From JBFXDW01 sp050180745 (lineage in GTDB: Bacteria > Pseudomonadota > Alphaproteobacteria > UBA9219), in contig JBFXDW010000016.1 of assembly GCA_050180745.1 (NCBI GenBank), positions 1 through 24,192 of the forward strand: a stretch of DNA of 24,192 bases, written 5' to 3'. Shown piece by piece: positions 12,494-20,827 of this stretch. Under the pieces are notes generated by a model. The model was not told the origin of the DNA. It did no database searches and saw only the letters and a list, made by a program, of their open reading frames with translations. How positions within the stretch are numbered: the first letter of the stretch is position 1; every line of letters begins with the position of its first letter. Both the position numbers and the translations under genes were made by a program.

Positions 12494-14695
12494 TTAGTAA
12501 TTCGTATTCACGCCACCAATATTTTTCAGATAAAAATTAAGCAAGATCGTCGTTCCCGGCTCAACATCAACCTGATCCGTATAATCCCGCGTAACCGATA
12601 GATCGGAACGGAAACATTCATCCTGATAGACTAAATTAAACGACGTATTCCGCGGCCCTGGGTTAGGTGCCATGGCGCGCTTATGGCTTGCGGAAAAGGA
12701 CCAGTATTTTGCGAATTGAGAACTCAACCCTACCGTTGCTTCTTGAATGCGCTGATCAACAGTGGACGATCCTTCGGACTGTTTCAGAGAAAGATATTTG
12801 ACGTTGGGTCTGAACACCGGAGCGCCTGCTGAAGCGCTTAGCTCTTGCCGCGTTACACCGAGCGTTCGTTGATTGAGGCGAAAACCATAACTTACATCAA
12901 GCCAACTTGCCGGTGTGAAATCTATGTGACCAACGAAGTCAGAGAAATTATTCTGCAACCCAGATCCTTCAGTAAAGGTATCATCCTCTTGAAAACGAAA
13001 GACTTGTCCGACCAGCATTTCAATACGCTCACCATCATGTCCGAATAGTGCGTGACGAAGGCCATAGGCAGCACGAGTTCCGCCTTCCACACGATCAATG
13101 CCGGAAAACCGGTTTGAGGAGAACAAATTTGTTTCATCAAACTCAATATCCAAAGAATCTTCGTTCGGCAAACGCTTGTCGTTGCGTGCACGAGGAGCCG
13201 CAGAAAAGACAGCGATTGGCTCAAGGAGTTGCTCATAACCATCGCCTCGCCGTCCCAAAGGATAACGGACCTGAAGATCAGCCTGTGCAAAGGGTCTTAT
13301 ATACTCCACATCAGCAACATCGCTATCGTTGTAAACGTTTTCAGCCCAATAGGCATCTGTACGAACCTGTCCTGCAAGGGTTGTCAGGAAACCAGTTTGC
13401 GAAATGAACTGACGCTCCCATCCGCTTTTAAGAGCCAGACGTCGTGTTGAGGGACCTAGTTTGGCTAAGTCTGTTTCCTCTTCACGCGAGGTTACAAGAA
13501 GCGAACTATCAAAGGACCAACGTCCGCCCCATAACGCACCTGGTTCTCCAAAAGCGCTATACTGGATTTCAGGCGCGATCAGAGGCTCTGTCAGACGCGT
13601 GCCCGGACGCATGTCTTGGAAATAATACATATTGGTGACGAAGTAGTCGCGATTCTTAAATCGTTCCGCATAAAAGCGATTTACCAACAGATCGTCTCCA
13701 CCTAGGCTATAACGATTCATATAGCCTTTATCCGAGGCATACGCGATCTGTCCCCCAAGCCGCCATTCGCGATCAACATTAAACAAAGTACTGCCAAACA
13801 AATGGCCGCGCCATTTCTTGCCTAAATCATTACCTGCGTCATCTTTATAATGCGCGTAAGCGATACTTCCATCTAAGGCTAATTGTCCTTTTCGGAATTT
13901 ATGCTGCCATTCTGCCCGTGTTTGCAGAATATCTTTTTCACTAATCGTCGGCGTAAGAAGCAAATCGCTATTAGGCGCAAGATCAAAATAATAAGGTGTG
14001 CGTGACATTGGTCCAAGAGTACTATCCAACGCAACGACAGGTGTTAAAAATCCCTGACGACGCGACACTGTTGGATCAGGATGAGAGAAATAGGGGGTAT
14101 AAAAAACAGGAAAGCCCCAAATATCTATTGTAGCATTACGATAGATAATATCTTTTTTAACGGCATCATGCGTCGTTTTTTCAGCACTTATCTGCCAAAT
14201 AGGCGCTTTGCGAGGATTTTCTTCGCACAAGTAACAGGCAGAATAAATCCCCTTTCGTGCAACCAAATAACGGCCTTCATAGCGCTGCGCATCCAGCGCA
14301 ACGATACGAGATTCATCAGGGAAAAGAATCCCAACCTCGTTCATGAAAGCCTGTTTCATATCGGAGGTGAGCTCAAGCTCTGTAGCGAACATAAGCTCGC
14401 CTGTTTTTTGTTCTAAGAGTGCGATGTTTCCTTCGGCTTTAATAACGTCCGTGTTTTTATTATAGATAATGCGGTCAGCACGCAGAATATGTTCTTCCTG
14501 AGACAGCTCCACATTTCCTATGGCTGTTACAATGTTAGTATTGTCATCAAAATTAATTGAATCGGCAGTCAAAAGAGGCTGGCTTTCTGCCGCATGCACA
14601 GGACGAGAGGGCAGGTAGGTAACCAGCCCCCAGACAAGCGTAAGCAAAAGGCTCCGCCTTGCAACCGAATCAAGCAGAGATAACAAAGAGTTCAT
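12494..14695 (-). CDS. lptD: LPS-assembly outer membrane protein LptD
   Basis: LptD is the beta-barrel that, with LptE, inserts LPS into the outer leaflet. From ATG 14695 the protein is 733 residues: a signal peptide of about 35 residues ending RPVHA, an OstA/LptA-like periplasmic domain (SINFDDNTNIVTAIGNVEL onward, to about residue 200), then a long barrel domain. The C-x2-C element YSACYLCEENP and a cysteine near the C-terminus (YQDECF) are candidates for the interdomain disulfides needed for LptD function. The frame is open for 20 more codons upstream, but that part comes from the repeat element and a signal peptide would then be displaced; no good Shine-Dalgarno marks either start. It lies behind hldE on the same strand, 201 nt away, suggesting an LPS transcription unit. 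The usual partner surA is absent. Confidence 0.95.
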   Translation of the reverse strand: MNSLLSLLDSVARRSLLLTLVWGLVTYLPSRPVHAAESQPLLTADSINFDDNTNIVTAIGNVELSQEEHILRADRIIYNKNTDVIKAEGNIALLEQKTGELMFATELELTSDMKQAFMNEVGILFPDESRIVALDAQRYEGRYLVARKGIYSACYLCEENPRKAPIWQISAEKTTHDAVKKDIIYRNATIDIWGFPVFYTPYFSHPDPTVSRRQGFLTPVVALDSTLGPMSRTPYYFDLAPNSDLLLTPTISEKDILQTRAEWQHKFRKGQLALDGSIAYAHYKDDAGNDLGKKWRGHLFGSTLFNVDREWRLGGQIAYASDKGYMNRYSLGGDDLLVNRFYAERFKNRDYFVTNMYYFQDMRPGTRLTEPLIAPEIQYSAFGEPGALWGGRWSFDSSLLVTSREEETDLAKLGPSTRRLALKSGWERQFISQTGFLTTLAGQVRTDAYWAENVYNDSDVADVEYIRPFAQADLQVRYPLGRRGDGYEQLLEPIAVFSAAPRARNDKRLPNEDSLDIEFDETNLFSSNRFSGIDRVEGGTRAAYGLRHALFGHDGERIEMLVGQVFRFQEDDTFTEGSGLQNNFSDFVGHIDFTPASWLDVSYGFRLNQRTLGVTRQELSASAGAPVFRPNVKYLSLKQSEGSSTVDQRIQEATVGLSSQFAKYWSFSASHKRAMAPNPGPRNTSFNLVYQDECFRSDLSVTRDYTDQVDVEPGTTILLNFYLKNIGGVNTNY

Positions 14696-14742
14696 AGGTT
14701 TAAGAATTGCCAGAGTTAGCTGCCTAGGACAAGAGGGAATTA

Positions 14743-14898
14743 GAGGATTCAGCATTCAGGATTCAGGGAGGACTAATTTTTGCGTTTCTCTCACAGTCTT
14801 TCACAGCATTTCTAGCGTGACGAGGAATATAGCCGAGGATTGGGAAAGAAAGAAACTGGAAGCCTCCCTGAATCCTGAATGCTGAATCCTAAATCCTC
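14743..14898. repeat. heptamer-armed inverted-repeat element, copy B (complete)
   Basis: Arms 14745-14771 and 14863-14889 are perfect 27-nt inverted copies: three heptamers (GGATTCA, GCATTCA, GGATTCA) followed by GGGAGG. The hldE side has one more heptamer, GGATTTA, which abuts the hldE TGA with no gap. The centre matches copy A at 70 of 82 positions in the same chromosomal orientation. The element fills most of the hldE-lptD spacer and contributes a false ATG extension to the lptD frame. Confidence 0.9.
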
Positions 14899-16357
14899 AA
14901 AATCCCCCAATCCGGCTAATCGTCGAAGTCGTACTCTGTCCCTCAATCAAGTTGGCTAAAAGGACTTTGCCGCCCCAGCCTTGGACAAGCTCGGCCCCTA
15001 CAACCGTTTCAACCGTATAATCCGCTCCCTTCACAAGGAGATCAGGCCGGACGGTCTCGATTAATTTTAAAGGCGTATCCTCTTCAAAAATAACCACGCC
15101 ATCGACATCAGCCAACGAGGCCAAGACAAGGGCGCGGGCATCCTCATTTTGCACAGGACGGCTCTCGCCCTTCAAGCGTTTGACTGAAGCATCGCTATTC
15201 ATGCCAATAATCAAGCGATCACAGGCCTGCCGCGCTTGCCGGATTAAAGACAAGTGCCCCGGGTGCAAAAGATCAAAGACTCCATTGGTGAAACCAACTT
15301 TAATGCCTTGCTTGCGCCACCGCTCAGCGCATTCTGCAGCGCCAGCCATAGAGAGGACCTTACTTTCATTTTGTCCTGCTTGACCATGCGTAATTTGGTG
15401 AGAAAGCTCATCCAATGTCACGGTTGCGGTTCCTATTTTGCCGACGACCGTAGTCCCTGCAATGTTAGAAAGAGCAGCCGCGTCACCTGCTCGAAGCCCT
15501 CCGGCTAGAGCTAAGGCCATTGTCGCAACGACCGTATCGCCTGCACCAGAGACATCAAAAACCTCATGTGCCGTAGCATGGTAATGCTCTGCCTCCTGAT
15601 CTTTAAGAACAAGGCAAACGCCATCGCCTCCCAGCTTCGCCAACACGCCATCAAGCTTGTGCTTTTCAATCAAGGTTCGTGCCGCTCTTTGGGCATCTTC
15701 AACGCTAATAATATCTTGGCCTGTCGCCTCACGGAGCTCTTTCCTGTTCGGAGTCAAAAGCGTTGCGCCCTCATAGCGGCTGAAGTCACGCCCCTTAGGA
15801 TCAATGAGCACAGATTTCCCTTGTTCACGACAAAGCGCAATTGTCTCTTTTAAAATTTTGTCTGTTAAAACCCCTTTGGCATAATCGGATAAGACAACAA
15901 CATCGCATCCTCCAAGAGACGCTTTAATACGCACCAAAATTTGCTCTTCCGTTTGCGCCGAGATCGGCGCAAGCGTTTCGTGATCTGCACGAAGAAGCTG
16001 TTGGCCATTGGCCACAAAACGCGTTTTAACTGTCGTAGGGCGTCCGTTATCTGTAATGAGGAAAGAGGAAACCTCAGGCATTTCCGCAATATGCTCAGAC
16101 AAATCATAGCCCGCTTGATCCGCGCCAATCACGAAGATCATATCAACCGTACCTCCAAGCGAAGCTATGTTTCGCACGACATTACCACTTCCGCCAAGCG
16201 AGGTGCTTTCTCTCTGGGTTCGTAAAACGGGAATAGGCGCTTCGGGAGAAACACGCTCAACCTGACCATAGATAAAGCGATCCAGCATGACATCGCCAAG
16301 GCACAAGATTCGATGGCCTTTGAGTTTTTCAAGTAAAGTATGAAGATGCGCGTACAT
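14897..16357 (-). CDS. hldE: bifunctional heptose 7-phosphate kinase / heptose 1-phosphate adenylyltransferase
   Basis: HldE phosphorylates D-glycero-D-manno-heptose 7-phosphate at C1 and, after GmhB action, adds AMP to form ADP-heptose. Both halves are present in this 486-residue protein. A PfkB-type kinase (about 1-320) has the early GDVMLDRFIYG and the catalytic GAGDT (271-275). A nucleotidyltransferase (about 350-486) has FTNGVFDLLHPGHL, with HPGH at 365-368, and the late ISRI segment. Length and order match the fused E. coli enzyme. It lies 49 nt after hldD on the same strand, so the two are surely co-transcribed, with lptD behind the repeat. The stop codon TGA runs directly into the repeat heptamers. 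Confidence 0.97.
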   Translation of the reverse strand: MYAHLHTLLEKLKGHRILCLGDVMLDRFIYGQVERVSPEAPIPVLRTQRESTSLGGSGNVVRNIASLGGTVDMIFVIGADQAGYDLSEHIAEMPEVSSFLITDNGRPTTVKTRFVANGQQLLRADHETLAPISAQTEEQILVRIKASLGGCDVVVLSDYAKGVLTDKILKETIALCREQGKSVLIDPKGRDFSRYEGATLLTPNRKELREATGQDIISVEDAQRAARTLIEKHKLDGVLAKLGGDGVCLVLKDQEAEHYHATAHEVFDVSGAGDTVVATMALALAGGLRAGDAAALSNIAGTTVVGKIGTATVTLDELSHQITHGQAGQNESKVLSMAGAAECAERWRKQGIKVGFTNGVFDLLHPGHLSLIRQARQACDRLIIGMNSDASVKRLKGESRPVQNEDARALVLASLADVDGVVIFEEDTPLKLIETVRPDLLVKGADYTVETVVGAELVQGWGGKVLLANLIEGQSTTSTISRIGGF

Positions 16358-16406
16358 GTGGTTTGTTTTCCTTGATCATTCAATTTCGGATCAGTTAGAC
16401 AGAGAT

Positions 16407-17390
16407 TTAAATATAAGGATCATCTTTGACAAGATAATCCTGTACATAAAGTTTCATACCTTCCTCGACGGAGGTGAATGGCTCGACATACCCTTCGGCA
16501 CGTAGTTTTTCCATGTTGGCTTGGGTATAGTACTGATACTTACCTTGCAACTCTGAAGGCATGTCGCGATAGGCAATTTTGGGTTCCTTGCCAACAGCCA
16601 CATAAACAGCTTTCGTCATATCTGCAAAGCTACGAGCTTGCCCCGTCCCCATGTTATAAAGTCCGTTCACGTGAGGATTCTTCAAAAGCCACGCCATGAC
16701 TCTAGCGCAGTCGCCTACCCACACGAAATCGCGGAGTTGGCCGCCATCCTCATAATCATCTCGATGAGATTTGAAAAGAGAAAAGGTCTGGCCTTTCTGG
16801 GCAACAGGAAAAATCTGATGAGCCACAGAACGCATCCCGCCCTTATGGTACTCGTTAGGGCCATAGACATTAAAGAACTTCAAGCCCACACATTGAGGCG
16901 GCTGAGGCTGAAATGCTTTCTTTTGTTGCGCGATCCAGCGGTCAAAAAGATGTTTACTCCATCCATAAGCATTAAGCGGCTTATACGCAGCCAAATCTTC
17001 AATAGAATCCTTATCATCAAAACCGGCGCTACCATCACCATAGGTTGCAGCCGATGAAGCGTAAATAAGTTTTGTGCTATTCTTTGCGCACCACAGCCAC
17101 AACTTTCGACTAAGACGAAAATTATTTTCGGCAATCGCATCGGCATCGGTTTCCGTTGTCGCAGAAATCGCACCCATGTGAACGATAGCATCTATCTGAT
17201 CGGCATATTCGCTTAGAAAATCGTCTAATTGCTCTGGAGCGATCAGGTGCTCTAAGTCGCGCTTAGCTATATTGCGCCACTTATCTTCGCAGCCCAGCCA
17301 GTCGCAGATCGCGATTCTGTGGCCCTGAGCTTCCAACAGCGCTGCGGTATAAGAGCCTATGAAACCTGCACCACCTGTGATAAGAATCAT
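16407..17390 (-). CDS. hldD: ADP-L-glycero-D-manno-heptose 6-epimerase
   Basis: HldD converts ADP-D-glycero- to ADP-L-glycero-D-manno-heptose, the donor for the LPS inner core. The 327-residue protein is a short-chain dehydrogenase/epimerase. It has the N-terminal nucleotide-binding loop ITGGAGFIGS (4-13), the HMGAISATTETD segment at 71-82, YASSAATYG (110-118) with the catalytic Ser region, and AYGWSKH with Tyr142 and Lys146. KFFNVYGPNEYHKG and QLRDFVWVGDCA also match HldD closely. It is the first gene of the probable hldD-hldE-lptD unit. The promoter should lie in 17391-17500, but I could not identify one with confidence. Confidence 0.97.
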   Translation of the reverse strand: MILITGGAGFIGSYTAALLEAQGHRIAICDWLGCEDKWRNIAKRDLEHLIAPEQLDDFLSEYADQIDAIVHMGAISATTETDADAIAENNFRLSRKLWLWCAKNSTKLIYASSAATYGDGSAGFDDKDSIEDLAAYKPLNAYGWSKHLFDRWIAQQKKAFQPQPPQCVGLKFFNVYGPNEYHKGGMRSVAHQIFPVAQKGQTFSLFKSHRDDYEDGGQLRDFVWVGDCARVMAWLLKNPHVNGLYNMGTGQARSFADMTKAVYVAVGKEPKIAYRDMPSELQGKYQYYTQANMEKLRAEGYVEPFTSVEEGMKLYVQDYLVKDDPYI

Positions 17391-17501
17391 GTTTTGTTCA
17401 CCTTGCTGAGAATTTTACGTCATTAAATAGGGTTGACGTAGCTTTGACAAGTCGCTTGATTACGCACACTAAGCTTTTGGGTCTTAAATATGATAAAACC
17501 C

Positions 17502-17658
17502 ACCCTCCCTTTGCGGGAGGGTCGAAAAATTAAGCCTCCCTTGGGAGGTGAAAATTTTTCGGGGAGGGGTCCAATTCAAACGTTCGGACATACCCCTCCC
17601 CGAAAATTCTACGTGCTATCGCACTTAAGAATTTTCGACCCTCCCGCAAGGGGAGGGT
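17502..17658. repeat. nested long palindrome with CCCTCCC/GGGAGGG arms
   Basis: Outer arms 17502-17531 and 17630-17658 are nearly perfect inverted copies (ACCCTCCC...GCGGGAGGGTCG). Inside them a second pair, 17550-17570 and 17592-17609, shares the GGGGAGGGGT end. Smaller stems lie between (CCTCCC-TT-GGGAGG at 17535-17548 and GTGC/GCAC near 17613-17624). The whole 157 bp can fold as one branched hairpin. It fills the spacer between the divergent hldD and fabD, ending 32 nt before the fabD start. No coding sequence is seen in 17391-17690. Confidence 0.85.
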
Positions 17659-17690
17659 ATTGAAAATGGTGATTTCTAGAAAGGTACAAT

Positions 17691-18626
17691 ATGAAAACCG
17701 CATTCCTATTCCCTGGACAGGGTAGCCAGAAGATCGGCATGGGTAAAGAGCTAGCAGACGCTTTCCCTGAAGCTCGTGAGGTTTTTGGGGAAGTCGATGA
17801 TACGCTCTCGCAGAAACTCTCGACGCTGATGTTCGAAGGAGAGCAGGAAGAGCTCAACAAAACCATCAATGCTCAACCCGCCTTGATGGCGACGAGCATT
17901 GCTGTGCTGCGTGTGCTCCTGAAGCAAAGCGGGAAGAAGATCGAAGAACTGGCCTGCTTTGCTGCGGGACATAGTCTTGGAGAATATACGGCGCTTTGTG
18001 CGGTAGATGCCTTGTCTTTAAAAGATACGGCTTTTCTATTACGTCAACGGGGACTTGCTATGCAAAAAGCCGTTCCTGAAGGCATGGGCGGCATGGCCGC
18101 AATTTTGGGTGCAGATATTGATGCCGTCAAAGAGATATGCGCAGCTGCTGCGGAAAATGAAACATGTGTGCCAGCTAATGACAATGCAGAAGGGCAGATC
18201 GTTATCAGTGGCCATAGTGCCGCCATTGATCGTGCGATTGCGATCGCTGCGGAAAAAGGCTTTCGAAAAGCAGTGAAGCTTCCCGTTAGTGCGCCTTTTC
18301 ATTCTTCGTTGATGCAACCGGCGGCTGAAATCATGGCCAAGCTTTTGTCCGCAACAGACATGAAAGCGCCTGTATTGCCGATTATTTCTAACGTCAGAGC
18401 TTGCGCGGAAAGCAATCCGGAAAACATCAAGAAACTTCTTGTTGAACAGGTGACAGGCTCAGTTCGGTGGCGTGAATCTGTGCTTTATATGAAAGGGCAG
18501 GGCGTCAAGAGACTCGTAGAATGTGGGGCGGGCAAAGTCCTATCTGGTTTGACGAAACGGATTGATCGAGATATGGCTTCTCTTTCTCTGCAGACACCGC
18601 AGGATATAGAGGAATTTTTGGGGTAA
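17691..18626 (+). CDS. fabD: malonyl-CoA:ACP transacylase
   Basis: FabD transfers malonyl groups from CoA to acyl carrier protein to supply fatty acid elongation in the cytoplasm. The 311-residue protein has LFPGQGSQ (6-13), the nucleophile motif GHSLGEY with Ser95, the arginine of LLRQRG, the SAPFHSSLM motif with catalytic His204, the GSVRWRESV segment and ECGAGKVLSGL near the end, all in the usual order. ATG 17691 is preceded by an AAGG motif. fabG follows on the same strand 189 nt later, with a heptamer array between the two. In E. coli and most relatives fabD-fabG are tightly coupled and followed by acpP-fabF; the long spacer is unusual. Confidence 0.97.
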   Translation: MKTAFLFPGQGSQKIGMGKELADAFPEAREVFGEVDDTLSQKLSTLMFEGEQEELNKTINAQPALMATSIAVLRVLLKQSGKKIEELACFAAGHSLGEYTALCAVDALSLKDTAFLLRQRGLAMQKAVPEGMGGMAAILGADIDAVKEICAAAAENETCVPANDNAEGQIVISGHSAAIDRAIAIAAEKGFRKAVKLPVSAPFHSSLMQPAAEIMAKLLSATDMKAPVLPIISNVRACAESNPENIKKLLVEQVTGSVRWRESVLYMKGQGVKRLVECGAGKVLSGLTKRIDRDMASLSLQTPQDIEEFLG

Positions 18627-18646
18627 GGGAGATTAGAGATTAGTAA

Positions 18647-18720
18647 GGATTCAGGATTCGGCATTCAGGATTCAGAGGGAGAATTGGTTTTGTATTTCTC
18701 TCCTCATTTTCACATTACCT
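18647..18720. repeat. heptamer array with half of the element centre, copy D
   Basis: Four heptamers (GGATTCA, GGATTCG, GCATTCA, GGATTCA) start 20 nt after the fabD stop and continue through a TTTTGTATTTCTCTCC segment that matches the left half of copy A. The right half is missing; a different repeat follows from 18723. This looks like a truncated or recombined element. Confidence 0.75.
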
Positions 18721-18722
18721 CT

Positions 18723-18775
18723 ACCGTCATACCGGATCAATGCTCACTATCGCTCGGATGAACCAGAATGACGGT
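18723..18775. repeat. ACCGTCAT-ended dispersed repeat
   Basis: ACCGTCAT (18723-18730) and ATGACGGT (18768-18775) form the inverted ends of a 53-bp unit containing ACCGGATC and CACTATCGCTC. It belongs to the CGTCAT-ended family seen elsewhere in the window and abuts the truncated heptamer element D. Confidence 0.65.
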
Positions 18776-18815
18776 GGAAGCAAAAAGAAACAAGTACAAA
18801 CCAAAGGAATAAAAT

Positions 18816-19556
18816 ATGTTTGATCTTACTGGCAAAACGGCTCTGATTACAGGTGCTACCGGAGGCATTGGCGCAGCTATAGTGCGCACCCTCCACACGC
18901 AAGGCGCAAACGTCATTCTAACCGGACGTGATGCCGATAAAATAGAAAGCCTTAAAACTGAACTTGGTGAGCGTGCCTATGCCTTTATCGGTGACCTTGC
19001 GGATCCTGAAGTTCCTGCCCGCATGATCCAAGAGTGCGAAGAGATGGTAGGCGCAGGCATTGATATCCTAATCAATAATGCAGGCCTAACCCGCGATAAC
19101 CTTGCCATGCGGATGAAGGACGAAGACTGGGATATGGTCATCAATGTTAACTTGTCAGCTACGTTTCGTTTGTCTCGCGCCGTTCTTAAAGGCATGGCTA
19201 AACGTCGCGCAGGCCGCATCATCAACATCACTTCTATCGTTGGTACGATGGGCAATCCAGGACAGACGAACTATGCGGCTTCAAAGGGCGGTCTTACGGC
19301 CATGAGTAAATCTCTGGCGCAGGAAATGGCCTCACGCGGCATTACAGTCAATTGTATTGCCCCTGGGTTTATTGTCTCGCCGATGACAGATAAATTAAAT
19401 GAAGATCAAATGAAGAGCTTGCTGACTAAAATTCCTCTTGGTTATTTTGGGGAAGGGAAAGATGTTGCTGCGGCGACCCTTTTTCTTGCCAGTGAAGAGT
19501 CGCGCTATATCACAGGACAGACTCTGCACGTCAATGGCGGCATGGCAATGGTGTAG
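18816..19556 (+). CDS. fabG: 3-oxoacyl-ACP reductase
   Basis: FabG reduces 3-oxoacyl-ACP with NADPH in fatty acid synthesis. The 246-residue protein is of standard length for the short-chain dehydrogenase family. It has the TGATGGIG cofactor loop (12-19), NNAG (87-90), Asn112, and the catalytic Ser140, Tyr153 and Lys157 in NITSIVG and YAASKGG, plus the C-terminal GQTLHVNGGMAM typical of FabG. ATG 18816 follows AAAGGA. Its end overlaps a TAGGAGG sequence that could serve as a ribosome-binding site for the next gene. acpP, normally next, is absent from this position. Confidence 0.96.
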   Translation: MFDLTGKTALITGATGGIGAAIVRTLHTQGANVILTGRDADKIESLKTELGERAYAFIGDLADPEVPARMIQECEEMVGAGIDILINNAGLTRDNLAMRMKDEDWDMVINVNLSATFRLSRAVLKGMAKRRAGRIINITSIVGTMGNPGQTNYAASKGGLTAMSKSLAQEMASRGITVNCIAPGFIVSPMTDKLNEDQMKSLLTKIPLGYFGEGKDVAAATLFLASEESRYITGQTLHVNGGMAMV

Positions 19557-19570
19557 GAGGATTCAGGATT
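19555..19570 (+). promoter_or_regulatory. strong Shine-Dalgarno and possible ATT start for the ABC1-kinase gene
   Basis: AGGAGG at 19555-19560 overlaps the fabG stop. Seven nucleotides later an ATT codon (19568-19570) is in frame with the kinase, with no stop codon before the TTG at 19661. ATT is a rare but real initiator (infC). The AGGAGG arises where the repeat sequence GAGGATTCAG joins the fabG TAG. This is inference from sequence only. Confidence 0.3.
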
Positions 19571-19586
19571 CAAAATTCAGGATTCA
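19559..19586. repeat. heptamer array, copy F (single arm)
   Basis: Four contiguous heptamers (GGATTCA, GGATTCA, AAATTCA, GGATTCA) occupy exactly 28 nt, starting 2 nt after the fabG stop. There is no inverted partner. The array runs straight into sequence that codes for the kinase N-terminal region. Confidence 0.8.
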
Positions 19587-19660
19587 AAGAAGCATCTTTT
19601 CCCCATCTATCACGCTATGCCAAGGTAGCGGGAACTGCTGCAAAGTTTGGCATAGGTCAT

Positions 19661-20827
19661 TTGACAGGCAGCGCAGAACAAGCCGCCATGTTACGCATGG
19701 CTTTGGGCAGCCTTAAAGGGCCGATGATGAAAGTGGGGCAGTTTTTAGCCCTCATTCCTGATTTCATACCTCCTGAATATGCAAACGAACTCGAGAGTCT
19801 GCAAGCACACGCGCCTCCTATGGGGTGGTCTTTCGTCAAACGCCGCATGTCCTATGAGCTAGGTCCAAACTGGCAGGACAAATTTCACTCTTTCAATCAA
19901 AATGCCTCTTTTGCAGCCTCCTTAGGACAGGTTCATAAAGCGCAAAGTTTGAATAATAAAACGCTTGCCTGCAAGCTTCAGTACCCTGATATGCGTTCTA
20001 CTGTCGAAGCGGATCTGCGACAGCTTAAACTCATCCTCTCTTTGGCCGCACGTTTCAGCGGACATATTGAAACAAGCGCTGTTTATGAAGAACTCCAAAT
20101 GCGCTTGATGGAAGAACTGGACTATAGGCGTGAAGCAGAAAACATAAAAACGTATCAAAGAATTTTTGAAAACAAGGATAAGATTCACGTCCCCTACGTC
20201 ATAGATGATCTTTCAACCGATCGTCTGCTGGTGATGGAATGGCTAGACGGCAAGAAACTTGAGGATATCATCGACACAGCCTCGCAAGAGCAAAAAAATG
20301 AAATGGCGCGCCTGTTGTTTTATGCTTGGTATATGCCGCTTTATCAACATGGCGTTATTCATGGTGATCCTCACCCGGGGAATTATACCTTTGCTGAAGA
20401 CGGATCGCTTCATTTACTCGATTACGGGTGCGTGCGTTTTTTTGAAGACAACGTTACACGCGCTATCATCATGCTTTATGAAGCACTTCTTGAAAATGAT
20501 AAAGACAAGGAAGTTGAGGCCTATCGCTTGTGGGGCTTTAACGACCCCTGCAACGCACTGATCGAAGCGTTAAATGTTTGGGCAAGGTTTATCTATGCTC
20601 CCATGTTAGAAGATAAAGTGCAGTCTCTTCATGAAACAAACAGTAGTCAAAAAGGTCAGGAAACAGCGCGTGAAGTTTATCGGCGCATTCGAGAGATTGG
20701 CACTGTTACTATTCCCCGCGAGTTTGTGATGATCGACCGTGCTTCCGTTGGTTTGGGCAGTGTTTTCCTGCGCCTTCGTGCTGAGCTGAATTGGCATAAG
20801 GAGTTTATGGGGGTTAGGGGTCAGTGA
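19661..20827 (+). CDS. ABC1/UbiB (ADCK3-like) atypical kinase, 5' end altered
   Basis: Members of this family support quinone biosynthesis or lipid metabolism. The frame shows the KxGQ motif (MKVGQ, residues 23-27 from TTG 19661), the Ala-rich loop FAASLGQVH, the lysine in ACKLQYP, EELDYRREAEN, the catalytic HGDPHPGN and the metal-binding LLDYG. The first usual start codon is TTG 19661 with no clear Shine-Dalgarno. However, the frame stays open upstream, and 14-31 codons before it encode HLSRYAKVAGTAAKFG, which matches the conserved N-terminal helix of relatives. The true product is therefore probably about 390-419 residues, started from a non-standard codon such as ATT 19568, or the original start was replaced by the heptamer array. 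It follows fabG by a short gap and is likely co-transcribed. Family certain, start uncertain. Confidence 0.88.
   Translation: MTGSAEQAAMLRMALGSLKGPMMKVGQFLALIPDFIPPEYANELESLQAHAPPMGWSFVKRRMSYELGPNWQDKFHSFNQNASFAASLGQVHKAQSLNNKTLACKLQYPDMRSTVEADLRQLKLILSLAARFSGHIETSAVYEELQMRLMEELDYRREAENIKTYQRIFENKDKIHVPYVIDDLSTDRLLVMEWLDGKKLEDIIDTASQEQKNEMARLLFYAWYMPLYQHGVIHGDPHPGNYTFAEDGSLHLLDYGCVRFFEDNVTRAIIMLYEALLENDKDKEVEAYRLWGFNDPCNALIEALNVWARFIYAPMLEDKVQSLHETNSSQKGQETAREVYRRIREIGTVTIPREFVMIDRASVGLGSVFLRLRAELNWHKEFMGVRGQ

Noticed and set aside
14696..14755. N-terminal extension of lptD (20 codons)
   Set aside because: Begins inside repeat copy B and would bury the signal peptide; the internal ATG 14695 gives a normal export signal.
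17443..17465. TTGACA upstream of fabD considered as a -35 box
   Set aside because: No acceptable -10 box lies 16-18 nt downstream, and the large palindrome would fall inside the leader.
19559..19586. Tandem heptamers considered as CRISPR repeats or origin iterons
   Set aside because: Units are 7 nt, contiguous and without spacers, there are no cas genes, and there is no replication initiator gene or DnaA-box cluster nearby.
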